58,294 nucleotides of DNA. It comes from Comamonadaceae bacterium (GTDB lineage Bacteria; Pseudomonadota; Gammaproteobacteria; Burkholderiales; Burkholderiaceae_C). Numbering within the stretch: position 1 is the first letter of the stretch; every line of letters starts with the position of its first letter. Both the position numbers and the translations under genes were made by a program. Shown piece by piece: positions 8,235 to 17,369 of this stretch. The notes below the pieces were generated by a model. The model saw nothing but the letters and a program-made list of their open reading frames with translations, had not been told where the DNA came from and ran no database searches. The DNA is taken from contig CANCLK010000010.1 of assembly GCA_947378785.1 (NCBI GenBank), forward strand, positions 1-58,294, given 5' to 3'.

Positions 8235-9033
8235 AGCCGAAACACAAACTTCACAACGCCAGCCGCTACCGGTCCTTTGCGTCACGCATTTGGGCAAACA
8301 ATTCAGTGTTGGCGGCCGAACGGTTCAAGCGTTACAGGATGTCAACTTGAGCATCAAAAAGGGCGAGTTTGTTTGCTTGATTGGCGCGTCAGGCTGTGGC
8401 AAATCCACCCTGTTGCGGATCCTTGCCGGCTTTGACAGTCCGACCCAAGGCAGAGCGGAAATGTACGGAATGCCGATCAAGGGTCCGAGCCCAGAGCGCG
8501 GTATGGTCTTCCAAGACTTTGGTCTGTTCCCTTGGCTGACCGTGAGACAAAACATCGGCTTTGGACAATACCAACGCAACTTGCCTAAGGCGCGACTGAC
8601 AGAGTTGACCGCCCACTACATGGACATGGTTGGTTTGGGAAAATTCGCCGACTACTACCCCGGCCAACTCTCGGGCGGCATGAAGCAACGCGTTGCCATC
8701 GCCAGAGTTTTGGCCAACGACTGCGAAGTGCTGTTGATGGACGAACCTTTTGGTGCCCTGGATGCGCTCACCCGAGAAAAGCTGCAGCAAGATCTGCTGG
8801 AGATTTGGGCGAGGACCAAGCTGACGGTTATTTTTGTGACCCATGCGGTGGAAGAAGCCGTCTTGCTGTCAGACCGGGTCGTGGTAATGACCGCCGGCCC
8901 GGGACGCATTGAAGAAGACGTGCCGCTGACCCTGCAACGGCCCCGAGACATTGTTGGCGTGGCGTTCAATCAGGTCAGGCGCGACATCACGCAGTTGTTG
9001 TCCAGCCATGTTTCCGTCAGGGTATCCGCATGA
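8227..9033 (+). CDS. ABC transporter ATP-binding protein, SsuB/TauB-like
   Basis: This 268-residue ATPase has Walker A GASGCGKST at residues 53-61, the Q loop in VFQDFGLFPW, signature LSGGMKQR, Walker B VLLMDEPFGALD and the switch histidine in VTHAVEEA. The start is taken at the ATG at 8227, which overlaps the permease stop by eight bases. A longer in-frame extension to 8131 lies inside the permease gene and is not credible. It powers the importer encoded just upstream, and its own stop overlaps the hydrolase start by four bases (ATGA). Confidence 0.92.
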   Translation: MSEAETQTSQRQPLPVLCVTHLGKQFSVGGRTVQALQDVNLSIKKGEFVCLIGASGCGKSTLLRILAGFDSPTQGRAEMYGMPIKGPSPERGMVFQDFGLFPWLTVRQNIGFGQYQRNLPKARLTELTAHYMDMVGLGKFADYYPGQLSGGMKQRVAIARVLANDCEVLLMDEPFGALDALTREKLQQDLLEIWARTKLTVIFVTHAVEEAVLLSDRVVVMTAGPGRIEEDVPLTLQRPRDIVGVAFNQVRRDITQLLSSHVSVRVSA

Positions 9034-9881
9034 CCGAGCTCTACCGAGGGATGAACCAAGCCAGCTTGGACGCTGGCTACAACAACAGTGCGGCAGTCCA
9101 AAACAGTGCCGCACTGACAGCTGAATTCGACGTCCTCAGCCAAAAACTTCGCCAGCTTCCCGCTGCACGGATCGGTCTGCGCTACGGGCCGGCAGCTCGG
9201 CAACTGATCGACTACTTTCCGGCGAACCAACCAGGCCCTTTGGTGGTGTTCATCCATGGCGGCTATTGGCAGATGCGAGCCAAAGAAAATTTCAGTTTTA
9301 TCGCTAAAGGGTTGATGGACCAAGGCCTGCATGTGGCCCTCGTCGGCTACACACTGGCACCCGACATCAGTCTGGCCGGCATTGTGGATGAAGTTCGTTC
9401 CAGCATCGCCTGGCTTGCCGAGAACGCGGATGATTTTGGCGGCGACCCCACGTGCATGCTGCTCTCAGGCTGGTCAGCTGGCGCGCATCTGGTGGCCATG
9501 TGCATGGGGGAACCGGGCGTCATCGGCGGCCTGGCCATCAGCGGCATCTTCGACCTCGAACCTGTGCGGCTCAGCTATGTCAATCACAAGCTGGGGTTAA
9601 AGCCAGAAGATGTGCCGTCACTCAGCCCCCTGCATATGGCGCAAAGCTCAAAACCCATGCTGATCACTTATGGGCAGTCAGAACTTCCTGAGTTACAGCG
9701 GCAGTCTGAGACGTTTTATGCGGTGCGCAAGGCTGCAGGCATGCCCAGCCAATTACTGGCGCTGCCGGGCTTGAACCATTTCACGATCCTGCACCAACTG
9801 TCCGAATCGCAGGGCGCACTGGCTGTCGCAGCCAAGGCACTTTGTGCATCTCAAGTAAGCAGTGGCCCCTTGAAAAGTTAA
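9030..9881 (+). CDS. Alpha/beta hydrolase, arylformamidase/carboxylesterase-like, in the ABC importer operon
   Basis: The 283-residue enzyme has the oxyanion-hole motif HGGYW (residues 76-80), the nucleophile serine S149 in GWSAGA, and a late histidine in LPGLNHFTIL, giving a full Ser-His-acid triad. HGGYW and the general length are typical of kynurenine-formamidase-like and hormone-sensitive-lipase-like esterases. The ATGA overlap with the ATPase gene links it firmly to the importer operon, so it probably hydrolyses the imported compound or its first product, perhaps an amide, formamide or ester. No tryptophan-catabolism genes are nearby, so a specific kynurenine formamidase name is not justified. 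Confidence 0.75.
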   Translation: MTELYRGMNQASLDAGYNNSAAVQNSAALTAEFDVLSQKLRQLPAARIGLRYGPAARQLIDYFPANQPGPLVVFIHGGYWQMRAKENFSFIAKGLMDQGLHVALVGYTLAPDISLAGIVDEVRSSIAWLAENADDFGGDPTCMLLSGWSAGAHLVAMCMGEPGVIGGLAISGIFDLEPVRLSYVNHKLGLKPEDVPSLSPLHMAQSSKPMLITYGQSELPELQRQSETFYAVRKAAGMPSQLLALPGLNHFTILHQLSESQGALAVAAKALCASQVSSGPLKS

Positions 9882-10801
9882 GTCACCTTGGGCGCTGGCG
9901 CTGAAGATGCTCTCACCACCAGACTGACGCCAAGCGCCGTCAGCACCGTGCCGACGATGGTGGCGACAGTGATGCTCTCCCCAAACAATACCCAAGCCAT
10001 CAAAGCCGTGGTCGGTGGTACCAGGTACAGCAGGCTGGTGACGGCCATGGCCGCGCCGCGCTGAAGCAGCAAATACAACAAGGAGCTACCACCCAAGGTC
10101 AGCACCAGCACCGACCAAGCCATCGCCCCGATGAACTCCGCATTCCAGATGATTGATTCGGTTTCAAGCAGCATCAGCGGCAACGTGAGGAACAGCGCTG
10201 CTGATAGCTGAATCACATTGGCCGTACGTACGTCGTTGGCTTTCACAAAATTCTTTTGGTACAAGGTCCCCGCGGTGATGCTCAGTAAAGCAAACACCGC
10301 CGCGGCCAGCGTGAACCCACTCACCTCTGTGCCCACACCCAATTTGCGCCACACCACCAGCAGCAAACCACCCAGACCAAGCGTCAGACCCAACCACTGC
10401 AGCCGAGTGATCTTCTGGCCGACCCACTGCGACACCCATAAAGCGGTCAACACCGGCTGCAAGCCCACGATCAGTGCGATCAAGCCAGACCCCATACCGG
10501 CCTTGACGGCCACCCAAACACCGCTCAAATAGCCCGCATGCATCAGCAAGCCGGTGGCGGCCAAGTGCCACCACTGGCTGCGGCGCGTTGGCCAAGCAGC
10601 GCCCGACAACTGGATCCAGACCAAGAAGCAGAGGATGGAAAGAACATAACGAATGACCAGAAAGGTCAGCGGCGGGGCGTACGGCAAGCCGAACTTGGCG
10701 ACGATGAAACCAGTGCTCCAAATCAGCACAAAGACCACCGGCATGGCGCGCAGCCACACGCTGGTCATGCCTTGCCCACTACCGCCGTGAGCGCCACTCA
10801 T
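9878..10801 (-). CDS. EamA/DMT-family transporter
   Basis: This 307-residue protein has about ten hydrophobic segments in two related halves, the pattern of drug/metabolite transporters (EamA domain repeats near residues 15-145 and 160-295). Motifs include WSTGFIVAKFGL in the first segment and LYLVPPTTALMAWVLFGE near the end of the second repeat. Family members export amino acids, metabolites or drugs; the substrate is unknown. Its start overlaps the pgsA stop by four bases, so it lies in the uvrC-pgsA operon. Its end overlaps the convergent hydrolase gene by four bases. Confidence 0.87.
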   Translation of the reverse strand: MSGAHGGSGQGMTSVWLRAMPVVFVLIWSTGFIVAKFGLPYAPPLTFLVIRYVLSILCFLVWIQLSGAAWPTRRSQWWHLAATGLLMHAGYLSGVWVAVKAGMGSGLIALIVGLQPVLTALWVSQWVGQKITRLQWLGLTLGLGGLLLVVWRKLGVGTEVSGFTLAAAVFALLSITAGTLYQKNFVKANDVRTANVIQLSAALFLTLPLMLLETESIIWNAEFIGAMAWSVLVLTLGGSSLLYLLLQRGAAMAVTSLLYLVPPTTALMAWVLFGESITVATIVGTVLTALGVSLVVRASSAPAPKVT

Positions 10802-11364
10802 TTGGCGCGAGCGCGAATTTCAGGAATGGCTTTTTGAAGGTAGTAGACCATGGACCAAACCGTCAGCACCGCCGACAGCCAGATCAGCCAGGTGCCCCAC
10901 AGATGCGTGTCCACCATGCCGAACAGCGTGCCGTCATAAAGCAAGAACGGAATGGCAACCATCTGGACCGACGTCTTCACCTTGCCAATCATGTGCACGG
11001 CGACACTTTTGGTGGCACCGATCATGGCCATCCATTCGCGCAGCGCTGAGATTGCAATTTCGCGACCGATGATGATGAGCGCCACAAAAACATCAGCACG
11101 CTGCAAATCCACCAGCACCAACAAGGAGGCACAAACCAGAAACTTGTCGGCCACCGGGTCTAGGAATGCGCCAAATGAAGACATCTGATTCAGCTTGCGG
11201 GCCAGATAGCCGTCCAGCCAGTCAGTCGCAGCGAAAACGACGAACATCACCGTTGCAATCAGGTTCATGCTGGTGGGAGAAATATCGAGGTAAAAAATAC
11301 CCACAATCAAAGGAATCGCGACGATCCGAGTCCAGGTCATCAGGGTGGGTATGGTCAGAAACAT
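10798..11364 (-). CDS. pgsA: CDP-diacylglycerol-glycerol-3-phosphate 3-phosphatidyltransferase
   Basis: The 188-residue membrane protein makes phosphatidylglycerol-phosphate from CDP-diacylglycerol and glycerol-3-phosphate, the committed step to phosphatidylglycerol. The full CDP-alcohol phosphatidyltransferase signature is visible: D48, D51-G52, A55-R56, G65, D69 and D73 (DWLDGYLARK then GAFLDPVADK). The starting segment MFLTIPTLMTWTRIVAIP is typical of PgsA. It follows uvrC on the same strand, a conserved pairing in proteobacteria. Confidence 0.94.
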   Translation of the reverse strand: MFLTIPTLMTWTRIVAIPLIVGIFYLDISPTSMNLIATVMFVVFAATDWLDGYLARKLNQMSSFGAFLDPVADKFLVCASLLVLVDLQRADVFVALIIIGREIAISALREWMAMIGATKSVAVHMIGKVKTSVQMVAIPFLLYDGTLFGMVDTHLWGTWLIWLSAVLTVWSMVYYLQKAIPEIRARAK

Positions 11365-11406
11365 AGCTCGATTTTGGCATGCGCGGCGGGGGGCGCATTC
11401 GAACGC

Positions 11407-13374
11407 TCAGTGCAAAGCCCGATAAATTTCCTCAGAGAGCTCTTTCGAAATGCCCTCCACAGACGCAATATCTTCTGCGCTGGCCGATGTCACGCCGCGA
11501 ATTCCGCCAAAACGCTGCAACAAGCTGGCGCGTTTCTTGGGGCCTATCCCGGCGATGTCTTCCAGCTTGCTGCCACCGACCCGCACCTTGGCCCGCCGCG
11601 CCCGCATACCGGTGATGGCAAACCGATGCGCCTCGTCGCGGATCTGCGCAATCAGCATCAAGGCGGCGGAGTCGCGGCCCAGATAAACCTTCTCGCGACC
11701 ATCGGCAAACACCAACTCCTCAAGGCCTACCTTTCGGCCTTCGCCTTTTTCAACGCCGGCGATCAGACTCAGATCAAGGCCCAATTCTTCAAACACTTCA
11801 CGCGCCATGGAGACTTGGCCTTTGCCGCCGTCGATCAACACCAGATCGGGCAGTTTGGCTTCGTTGTTGCGCGCTGCCTCAGCCAACTTGGTGTATCGGC
11901 GCAGCAGCACTTGACGCATGGCCGCATAGTCGTCGCCCGGGGTGATGCCGTCGATGTTGTAGCGTCGGTATTCGGCACTTTGCATCTTGTGGTCATGGAA
12001 CACCACGCACGAAGCCTGCGTCGCTTCGCCCGCCGTGTGCGAGATATCAAAGCACTCAATGCGCAACACATCGAGCTTGTCGGTGGGGAGCTCAAGGGCC
12101 TCTGCCAGCGCCCGCGTGCGCGCCTGCTGCGAGCCTTGCTCAGCTAACAAACGAGCGAGCTGGAGATCGGCATTTTTTTGCGCCATCTCCAGCCAGATGC
12201 GGCGTTGCTCACGCGGCTGGTGAATGGCACTGACACGGACGCCGGTCTGTGCCGACAGCGCCCGGATCAAATCTTTATCAACCGGCGCGCAACACACCAA
12301 CGTAGGCGGTACCAGCACGTCAATGTAGTGCTGGGCAATGAAGGCTTCGAGGATCAAAGACTCGACTGACTTCGGCGCTTTAGGCTTTGCCTCCGCCGTC
12401 ATGGCTTCCGGCAACTCGGCATCCAGCGCAGCCAGGTCGGTGGCATCTTGCACATGGCTGGGGAAGTACGGACGATCGCCCAGATGACGCCCGCCGCGCA
12501 CCATTGCCAAGTTAACGCAGGCTTTGCCACCATGCACCTTGACGGCCAAAATATCAACGTCTTTGTCACCGCCAATTTCCATCGACTGCTGGTGCAGGAT
12601 GTTGGACAACGCCGCGATCTGATTGCGCAACTCTGCGGCCTGCTCGAATTCGAGCAACTCAGCGTGGTACTGCATTTTGCTTTCCAGCTCAGTCACGATG
12701 TCCTGTGTCTGACCGCGCAAAAACCGCTCGGCATTCGCCGTGTCCATGGCGTATTGCTCGGCGCTGATGTGCCCCACGCAAGGGGCCGTGCAACGCTTGA
12801 TCTGGTACAGCAGACAAGGCCGGGTGCGGTTGTTAAAGACCGTGTCTTCACAGGTGCGCAAACGGAAAACTTTTTGCAGCAGCAAGATGCTTTCCTTCAC
12901 CGCCCAAGCACTCGGGTACGGGCCAAAGTAATGGTGCTTTTTTTCAATCGCGCCGCGGTAGTAAGCCATGCGCGGGAAAGCCACCGCGGGCAGCTGCGCC
13001 GCGCTTTTTTCTGGAGATCGCTCTGGAATTTGTGCCGCCGTGAGCTTCAGATACGGGTAACTTTTGTCGTCTCTGAACAGGATGTTGAAGCGCGGGTGCA
13101 GCGTCTTGATCAGGTTGTTTTCAAGCAGTAGCGCTTCGGCCTCAGAGCGCACCACCGTGGTTTCCATGCGAACGATGCGTGTGACCATGAGGCCAATGCG
13201 GGTGCCGCCATGGTTTTTCTGGAAGTAGCTGGTAACACGCTTTTTCAGGTTGCGCGCCTTACCGACGTACAACACGCCGCCTTCCGCGTCAAAGTAACGG
13301 TACACGCCGGGCATGGCGGGTAGTGCAGCTACTTCGCTGAGCAGTTGGGGATCAAATTCGTGGGGCTGGGTCAT
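11407..13374 (-). CDS. uvrC: UvrC subunit of the excinuclease ABC
   Basis: This is a 655-residue nucleotide-excision-repair nuclease. The N-terminal GIY-YIG domain begins at [24 protein letters not shown] interaction motif follows in the middle ([17 protein letters not shown]), then the RNase H-like endonuclease domain ([10 protein letters not shown] and [10 protein letters not shown]), and a tandem helix-hairpin-helix at the C-terminus ([18 protein letters not shown]). UvrC cuts on both sides of a lesion after UvrAB loading. The frame is open upstream to 13707, but the family start is [12 protein letters not shown] at 13374; the longer version would overlap earP. uvrC and earP are divergent with 58 bases between start codons. 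Confidence 0.95.
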   Translation of the reverse strand: MTQPHEFDPQLLSEVAALPAMPGVYRYFDAEGGVLYVGKARNLKKRVTSYFQKNHGGTRIGLMVTRIVRMETTVVRSEAEALLLENNLIKTLHPRFNILFRDDKSYPYLKLTAAQIPERSPEKSAAQLPAVAFPRMAYYRGAIEKKHHYFGPYPSAWAVKESILLLQKVFRLRTCEDTVFNNRTRPCLLYQIKRCTAPCVGHISAEQYAMDTANAERFLRGQTQDIVTELESKMQYHAELLEFEQAAELRNQIAALSNILHQQSMEIGGDKDVDILAVKVHGGKACVNLAMVRGGRHLGDRPYFPSHVQDATDLAALDAELPEAMTAEAKPKAPKSVESLILEAFIAQHYIDVLVPPTLVCCAPVDKDLIRALSAQTGVRVSAIHQPREQRRIWLEMAQKNADLQLARLLAEQGSQQARTRALAEALELPTDKLDVLRIECFDISHTAGEATQASCVVFHDHKMQSAEYRRYNIDGITPGDDYAAMRQVLLRRYTKLAEAARNNEAKLPDLVLIDGGKGQVSMAREVFEELGLDLSLIAGVEKGEGRKVGLEELVFADGREKVYLGRDSAALMLIAQIRDEAHRFAITGMRARRAKVRVGGSKLEDIAGIGPKKRASLLQRFGGIRGVTSASAEDIASVEGISKELSEEIYRALH

Positions 13375-13432
13375 GGTGTGGGAGCGGACGGTCAATTTGC
13401 GGCAGCGCTGCCGTATTGTGGACAATCCTTGC

Positions 13433-14533
13433 ATGAATCGCCGCCGCCAATGGGACATTTTTTGCAAAGTCATCGACAACTTTGGGGACATTGGCGTCTG
13501 CTGGCGGCTCAGCGCCGACTTGGCAGCGCGAGGCGAACAGGTGCGTTTGTGGGTTGACGATGCCTCGGCGCTAAGCTGGATGGCGCCGTTGGGTGCAACA
13601 GGTGTCGAGGTACGGCCTTGGTCGGAGTCCATTGAATCCACTGCAGTAGCCCCCCTCCTCGCAAGCCAGCCCGGTGACGTGTTGATAGAGGCCTTTGGCT
13701 GCGACATTCCACCTGAATTTCTGGCGCTCTGGGTGGCCCAGCCCGCACCGCCGAGTCAGCCAACCCGCTGCTGGTTGAATCTTGAATACCTGTCCGCTGA
13801 AAGCTATGTCGAACGCTGCCACGCCATGCCGTCGTTGGTCAGCCATGGGCCGGCTGCGGGCTGGACCAAATGGTTTTTTTACCCCGGCTTCACGCCCAAA
13901 ACCGGCGGCTTGCTGCGCGAGCCCGGGCTGCTCCAGCGCCGAACTGATGTCGAGGCGAAGAACGAGCAGCAAGCGGACTCGCCTCGACTAAAGGTCTCTC
14001 TGTTTTGTTACGAACCACCGGCCCTCGCTGCACTGCTGACCGAATGGTCGCGCAACGGACTGGCGGGTCGGCCAGTCGAACTACTGGTGACGGCGGGTCG
14101 GAGCGCTCAGGCTGTCAAGGCAGCACTGAACCAGTGGAAAGCCAACCCACAGCGGCTCACCATCACTTGGCTGCCGTGGCTGAGCCAGACCGAGTATGAC
14201 CAACTGCTTTGGCGTTGTGATTTGAATTTCGTGCGCGGAGAAGACTCGGTGCTGCGCGCCCTTTGGGCCGGCAAACCCTTTGTCTGGAGTATTTACCCTC
14301 AGGACGATGGCGCGCATCTGCCCAAACTAGAGGCTTTTTTGCAGCAGCTGGACGCCCCCGCCGCTCTCAAGATCTTTCACCGCGCATGGAACACAGGCGG
14401 TGAAACGCTGGCTTCCCCCAGCGCCGCCGACTTGGCCGACTGGCGCCAGCACGCCGAAGTCGCCCGGACGACTCTGCTCGGGCAAGATGACATGACGAGT
14501 CGCCTGCTTCAGTTTGTGGCTAAAAACCGCTAA
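13433..14533 (+). CDS. earP: EF-P arginine rhamnosyltransferase
   Basis: The 366-residue protein matches Ear[21 protein letters not shown] near the start (the aspartate of NFGDIG is catalytic in the family) and [15 protein letters not shown] mid-protein. The C-terminal donor site contains [40 protein letters not shown]. EarP moves rhamnose from dTDP-rhamnose onto an arginine of elongation factor P. The efp gene follows 117 bases downstream, and its product carries the target arginine at residue 32. The ORF extends to 13313, but the ATG at 13433 gives the usual N-terminus. Confidence 0.93.
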   Translation: MNRRRQWDIFCKVIDNFGDIGVCWRLSADLAARGEQVRLWVDDASALSWMAPLGATGVEVRPWSESIESTAVAPLLASQPGDVLIEAFGCDIPPEFLALWVAQPAPPSQPTRCWLNLEYLSAESYVERCHAMPSLVSHGPAAGWTKWFFYPGFTPKTGGLLREPGLLQRRTDVEAKNEQQADSPRLKVSLFCYEPPALAALLTEWSRNGLAGRPVELLVTAGRSAQAVKAALNQWKANPQRLTITWLPWLSQTEYDQLLWRCDLNFVRGEDSVLRALWAGKPFVWSIYPQDDGAHLPKLEAFLQQLDAPAALKIFHRAWNTGGETLASPSAADLADWRQHAEVARTTLLGQDDMTSRLLQFVAKNR

Positions 14534-14553
14534 AATCAGAGGCTTTTGGGGAA

Positions 14554-14592
14554 TTAGCGGTCTGGACATCCAGCTACTTCGCACCCCGCTAA
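14554..14592 (+). promoter_or_regulatory. Possible stem-loop in the efp leader
   Basis: TTAGCGG (14554-14560) is complementary to CCGCTAA (14586-14592), and the loop contains a nested CTGG/CCAG hairpin. A TAAAAT that could serve as a -10 element lies at 14531-14536, just before this stem, so the hairpin may be the first structure in the efp transcript. A regulatory effect is not shown. Confidence 0.35.
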
Positions 14593-14650
14593 CTCGCCGC
14601 ATCACGCCAGCGCCAACCCGCTCCGGCTGCGGCCTTACCTTCACACTCTT

Positions 14651-15205
14651 ATGAAAATCGCTCAAGAAATCCGCGCCGGCAACGTCATCATGCACGGCAA
14701 GGACCCGATGGTCGTGCTGAAAACGGAATACAGCCGCGGCGGGCGCAACTCCGCCACCGTGCGCATGAAGCTGAAAAGCCTGATTGCCAACTTCAACACC
14801 GAACAAGTGTTCAAGGCCGACGACAAGGTTGACCAAGTCATCCTAGACAAAAAAGACTGCACCTACTCCTACTTCGCTGACCCGATGTACATCTGCATGG
14901 ACGCTGAGTACAACCAGTACGAAGTCGAAGCCGAAAACATGGGCGACGCCCTGAACTATCTGCAAGATGGCATGGAACTCGAAGTCGTGTTCTATGACGG
15001 CAAGGCTATTTCCGTTGAAGTGCCCACCAGCGTGCAGCGCGAAATCACTTGGACCGAGCCTGCCGTCAAAGGCGACACCTCCGGCAAGGTGCTGAAGCCT
15101 GCGAAGATTGCCACCGGCTTTGACATTGGCGTCCCAATCTTCGTCGCGCAAGGTGACGTGGTCGAAATCGACACCCGTACGGGCGAATACCGCAAGCGCG
15201 TTTAA
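14651..15205 (+). CDS. efp: Translation elongation factor P
   Basis: The 184-residue factor has the expected three beta-domains. The modification loop at the tip of domain I reads YSRGGRNS with arginine R32, the residue rhamnosylated by EarP, instead of the lysine used with EpmA/B. EF-P enters the E site and rescues ribosomes stalled on polyproline. earP lies directly upstream, so the factor and its modifying enzyme are a linked pair. A GC-rich hairpin follows the stop codon. Confidence 0.97.
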   Translation: MKIAQEIRAGNVIMHGKDPMVVLKTEYSRGGRNSATVRMKLKSLIANFNTEQVFKADDKVDQVILDKKDCTYSYFADPMYICMDAEYNQYEVEAENMGDALNYLQDGMELEVVFYDGKAISVEVPTSVQREITWTEPAVKGDTSGKVLKPAKIATGFDIGVPIFVAQGDVVEIDTRTGEYRKRV

Positions 15206-15217
15206 GGTTTGAACTGA

Positions 15218-15240
15218 ACTGGCGGCGCCATGCCGCCAGT
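15218..15240 (+). terminator. GC-rich hairpin after efp
   Basis: ACTGGCGGC and GCCGCCAGT pair as nine bases around GCCAT, 12 bases after the efp stop codon. No U run follows, so it could be a weak terminator or an mRNA 3' stabiliser. Confidence 0.5.
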
Positions 15241-15283
15241 GTTCAGCTTCAGTGGGGTTGGTTAGCTGGCCGACAATGGGGCC

Positions 15284-16147
15284 ATGAAATCCACCCAAGA
15301 CCTTTCCGACAGTCCCCTCGCCGATGCGTGGGCTGAACTCCAAGCGCATTCCAATCAAGGCTATGCGCTGAATCCAGATGCTTATAGGCTGGCCTTTGCC
15401 GACCCCGAATTCTTATTGCGCCGCGAAACCCGTGGATTGCGCATGCAGCTTGAAATGCTCAAGCCCGAATCCGACCAGCAGGCACAGGGCATTGAAAACA
15501 CCATCGTCGTGTTTGGTAGCGCGCGTTTCCCCGCCCCAGAGCAAGCCAACGAAGCGCTAGCATCGACGAAAAAATCGGGCGATGCAGCCGCGATCACATT
15601 GGCTGAGCGACAGGTTAGAAATTCAAAATATTACGATCAAGCCCGCCTCTTCAGCAGGCTCGTGGCCGCTCACAGCAAAGCCAGTTCACCCCAAGAGCAA
15701 TTGTTCATCTGCACAGGTGGCGGACCCGGCATCATGGAGGCGGCCAACCGCGGTGCGCACGAGTTGGGTATGCCCAACGTCGGACTCAATATCGCGCTGC
15801 CACATGAGCAAAAGTCCAACCCGTATGTGTCACCGTCGCTGAACTTCAAGTTTCATTATTTCGCGATGCGCAAGATGCATTTCATGATGCGCGCCAAAGC
15901 ACTGGTCGCTTTTCCGGGCGGCTTCGGCACACTCGACGAGTTGTTTGAAGTCATCACATTGGTGCAAACTAAAAAAGCCAAGCCTGTGCCCATCGTCCTG
16001 TTTGGTACCAGCTACTGGAAGCGCCTGATCAACTTTGATGTGCTAATTGAAGAAGGCGCTATCTCACCGGAAGACTTGGATATGTTGACCTACGTGGACG
16101 ATCCGCAGGACGCATGGGACGCGATTAAGAGTTTTTACGAGCTGTAA
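15284..16147 (+). CDS. LOG-family protein (Rossmann-fold nucleotide-binding, possible nucleoside 5'-monophosphate phosphoribohydrolase)
   Basis: The 287-residue protein has the two signature motifs of the family: CTGGGPGIMEAANRG (residues 143-157) and PGGFGTLDELFEV (211-223). R196-K197 lie between them. These residues form the phosphoribose-binding and catalytic site in LONELY GUY-type enzymes, which release a base from a nucleoside monophosphate. Older annotations call the family lysine decarboxylases, which is not supported. The N-terminal 70 residues are longer than in minimal LOG proteins and fit the larger bacterial subgroup. The true substrate is unknown. Confidence 0.85.
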   Translation: MKSTQDLSDSPLADAWAELQAHSNQGYALNPDAYRLAFADPEFLLRRETRGLRMQLEMLKPESDQQAQGIENTIVVFGSARFPAPEQANEALASTKKSGDAAAITLAERQVRNSKYYDQARLFSRLVAAHSKASSPQEQLFICTGGGPGIMEAANRGAHELGMPNVGLNIALPHEQKSNPYVSPSLNFKFHYFAMRKMHFMMRAKALVAFPGGFGTLDELFEVITLVQTKKAKPVPIVLFGTSYWKRLINFDVLIEEGAISPEDLDMLTYVDDPQDAWDAIKSFYEL

Positions 16148-16149
16148 AT

Positions 16150-17346
16150 CTAAGACCCTTGCGTTCCGTTCTGGCTAGACGGCAAACTGTCTTTCATGAG
16201 CCACGCAGCGCGGGCGCCGGCAGCCACCACCGTGCCGGTGATCCAGAACACGCCGGCAATGCCAATGATGGCGCCGGCCGTGCCGAAAAGCATAGGCATG
16301 ATCACGCTGGAGGCGTTGATTGCCATCAGGCGCAAACCGAGCGCTTCCCCATGGCGCGCCTCGGGTGTGATCTGATGCAGCATGCTCATCACCATGGGCT
16401 GAACCATGCCGAGCGTGAGGCCCAACATGACCGAACACACACCCATTCCGACAGCAGATGTCGTGAATGGATAGCAGACGAAAAGCAGCCCCGTGAACAC
16501 CATCGCCGCGCACAACACGGCCCACTCACGAAGGCGGTTGGCGATCAATGGCAAGAGCATGCGCACGGCCGCGGCCGAGATGGCGAAGGCGCCCAGAATC
16601 GTGCCGATCACCGAGGCCGGAATACCACGTTCAAACCCCAGCACGGGCACCACAAAAGTGTGCACATCCCAGCACGAGGATAAAAACCAATTGACCAGCA
16701 TGAGCCGCCTGAACTTGACATCGTCCAGCAAGTCCCAAATCTTCGGCGGAGGACTCCCCGGTGCGACAACAATGGGTGGCAATTCACGCACACGTCGGAG
16801 CAACCACCAACTGGCCAACGGCAGAATCGCCATCATCAAAAAAGCTGCCCGGTAACCCAGTAGGCTGTCTGTTCCTGCGTCCACATGGTCAATCAAAATA
16901 CCGGCAGAGAATGGGCCAATAAAATTTGAAATCGCAGGACCGATCGAGAGCCAGCTAAAAACTCGTTTGAGCTGCAAGGCACCGTGGGCTGCCCGGCCCA
17001 CGTGGCGCTGCAAGGCGATCACCGCAATGCCGGTGGCACCTCCCGTCATCAGAGCAGCCAAGCACAACACCGGGAACACCGGGAAAGCCATGGCGGCACC
17101 CGCACCCACCATGGAAGCCACGATGCTGAAGACCAGCGGTTGTCTCAGTCCGTGGCGGTCGGCATAACGCCCCGCTGGTAAGGCCAGAAAAACTTGTGTC
17201 AAGGCAAACAAGGCCAGCAACACGCCAACCGCCACCGGGCTGTAGCCTTGGTGCAAGGCCAACAGCGGTGCCGCCATCCGCGTGCCCGCCATACAGGCGT
17301 GCAGACAGATCTGGGCCAAGATAATGCGGACTAACTCGGGGGTCAT
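16150..17346 (-). CDS. Major facilitator superfamily transporter
   Basis: This 398-residue protein has about twelve hydrophobic segments and the MFS loop motif GRYADRHGLRQPLV between segments 2 and 3 (about residues 58-71). A central cytoplasmic loop (near 190-215) separates the two six-helix halves. The substrate is not evident. It lies 23 bases downstream of rmuC on the same strand and ends three bases from the convergent LOG-family gene. Confidence 0.88.
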   Translation of the reverse strand: MTPELVRIILAQICLHACMAGTRMAAPLLALHQGYSPVAVGVLLALFALTQVFLALPAGRYADRHGLRQPLVFSIVASMVGAGAAMAFPVFPVLCLAALMTGGATGIAVIALQRHVGRAAHGALQLKRVFSWLSIGPAISNFIGPFSAGILIDHVDAGTDSLLGYRAAFLMMAILPLASWWLLRRVRELPPIVVAPGSPPPKIWDLLDDVKFRRLMLVNWFLSSCWDVHTFVVPVLGFERGIPASVIGTILGAFAISAAAVRMLLPLIANRLREWAVLCAAMVFTGLLFVCYPFTTSAVGMGVCSVMLGLTLGMVQPMVMSMLHQITPEARHGEALGLRLMAINASSVIMPMLFGTAGAIIGIAGVFWITGTVVAAGARAAWLMKDSLPSSQNGTQGS

Positions 17347-17369
17347 GCGTCGCTGCTCATTGGCATCCG

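Noticed and set aside
9030..9881. Kynurenine formamidase naming for the importer-linked hydrolase
   Set aside because: HGGYW supports the superfamily only; no tryptophan-catabolism genes are nearby.
13375..13707. N-terminal extension of the uvrC frame (111 extra residues)
   Set aside because: The extension lies over the earP gene on the other strand and resembles no UvrC sequence; [10 protein letters not shown] at 13374 is the family start.
15284..16147. Lysine decarboxylase naming of the LOG protein
   Set aside because: The GGGPGIMEA and PGGFGTLDE motifs identify the LOG family; no PLP-binding site is present.
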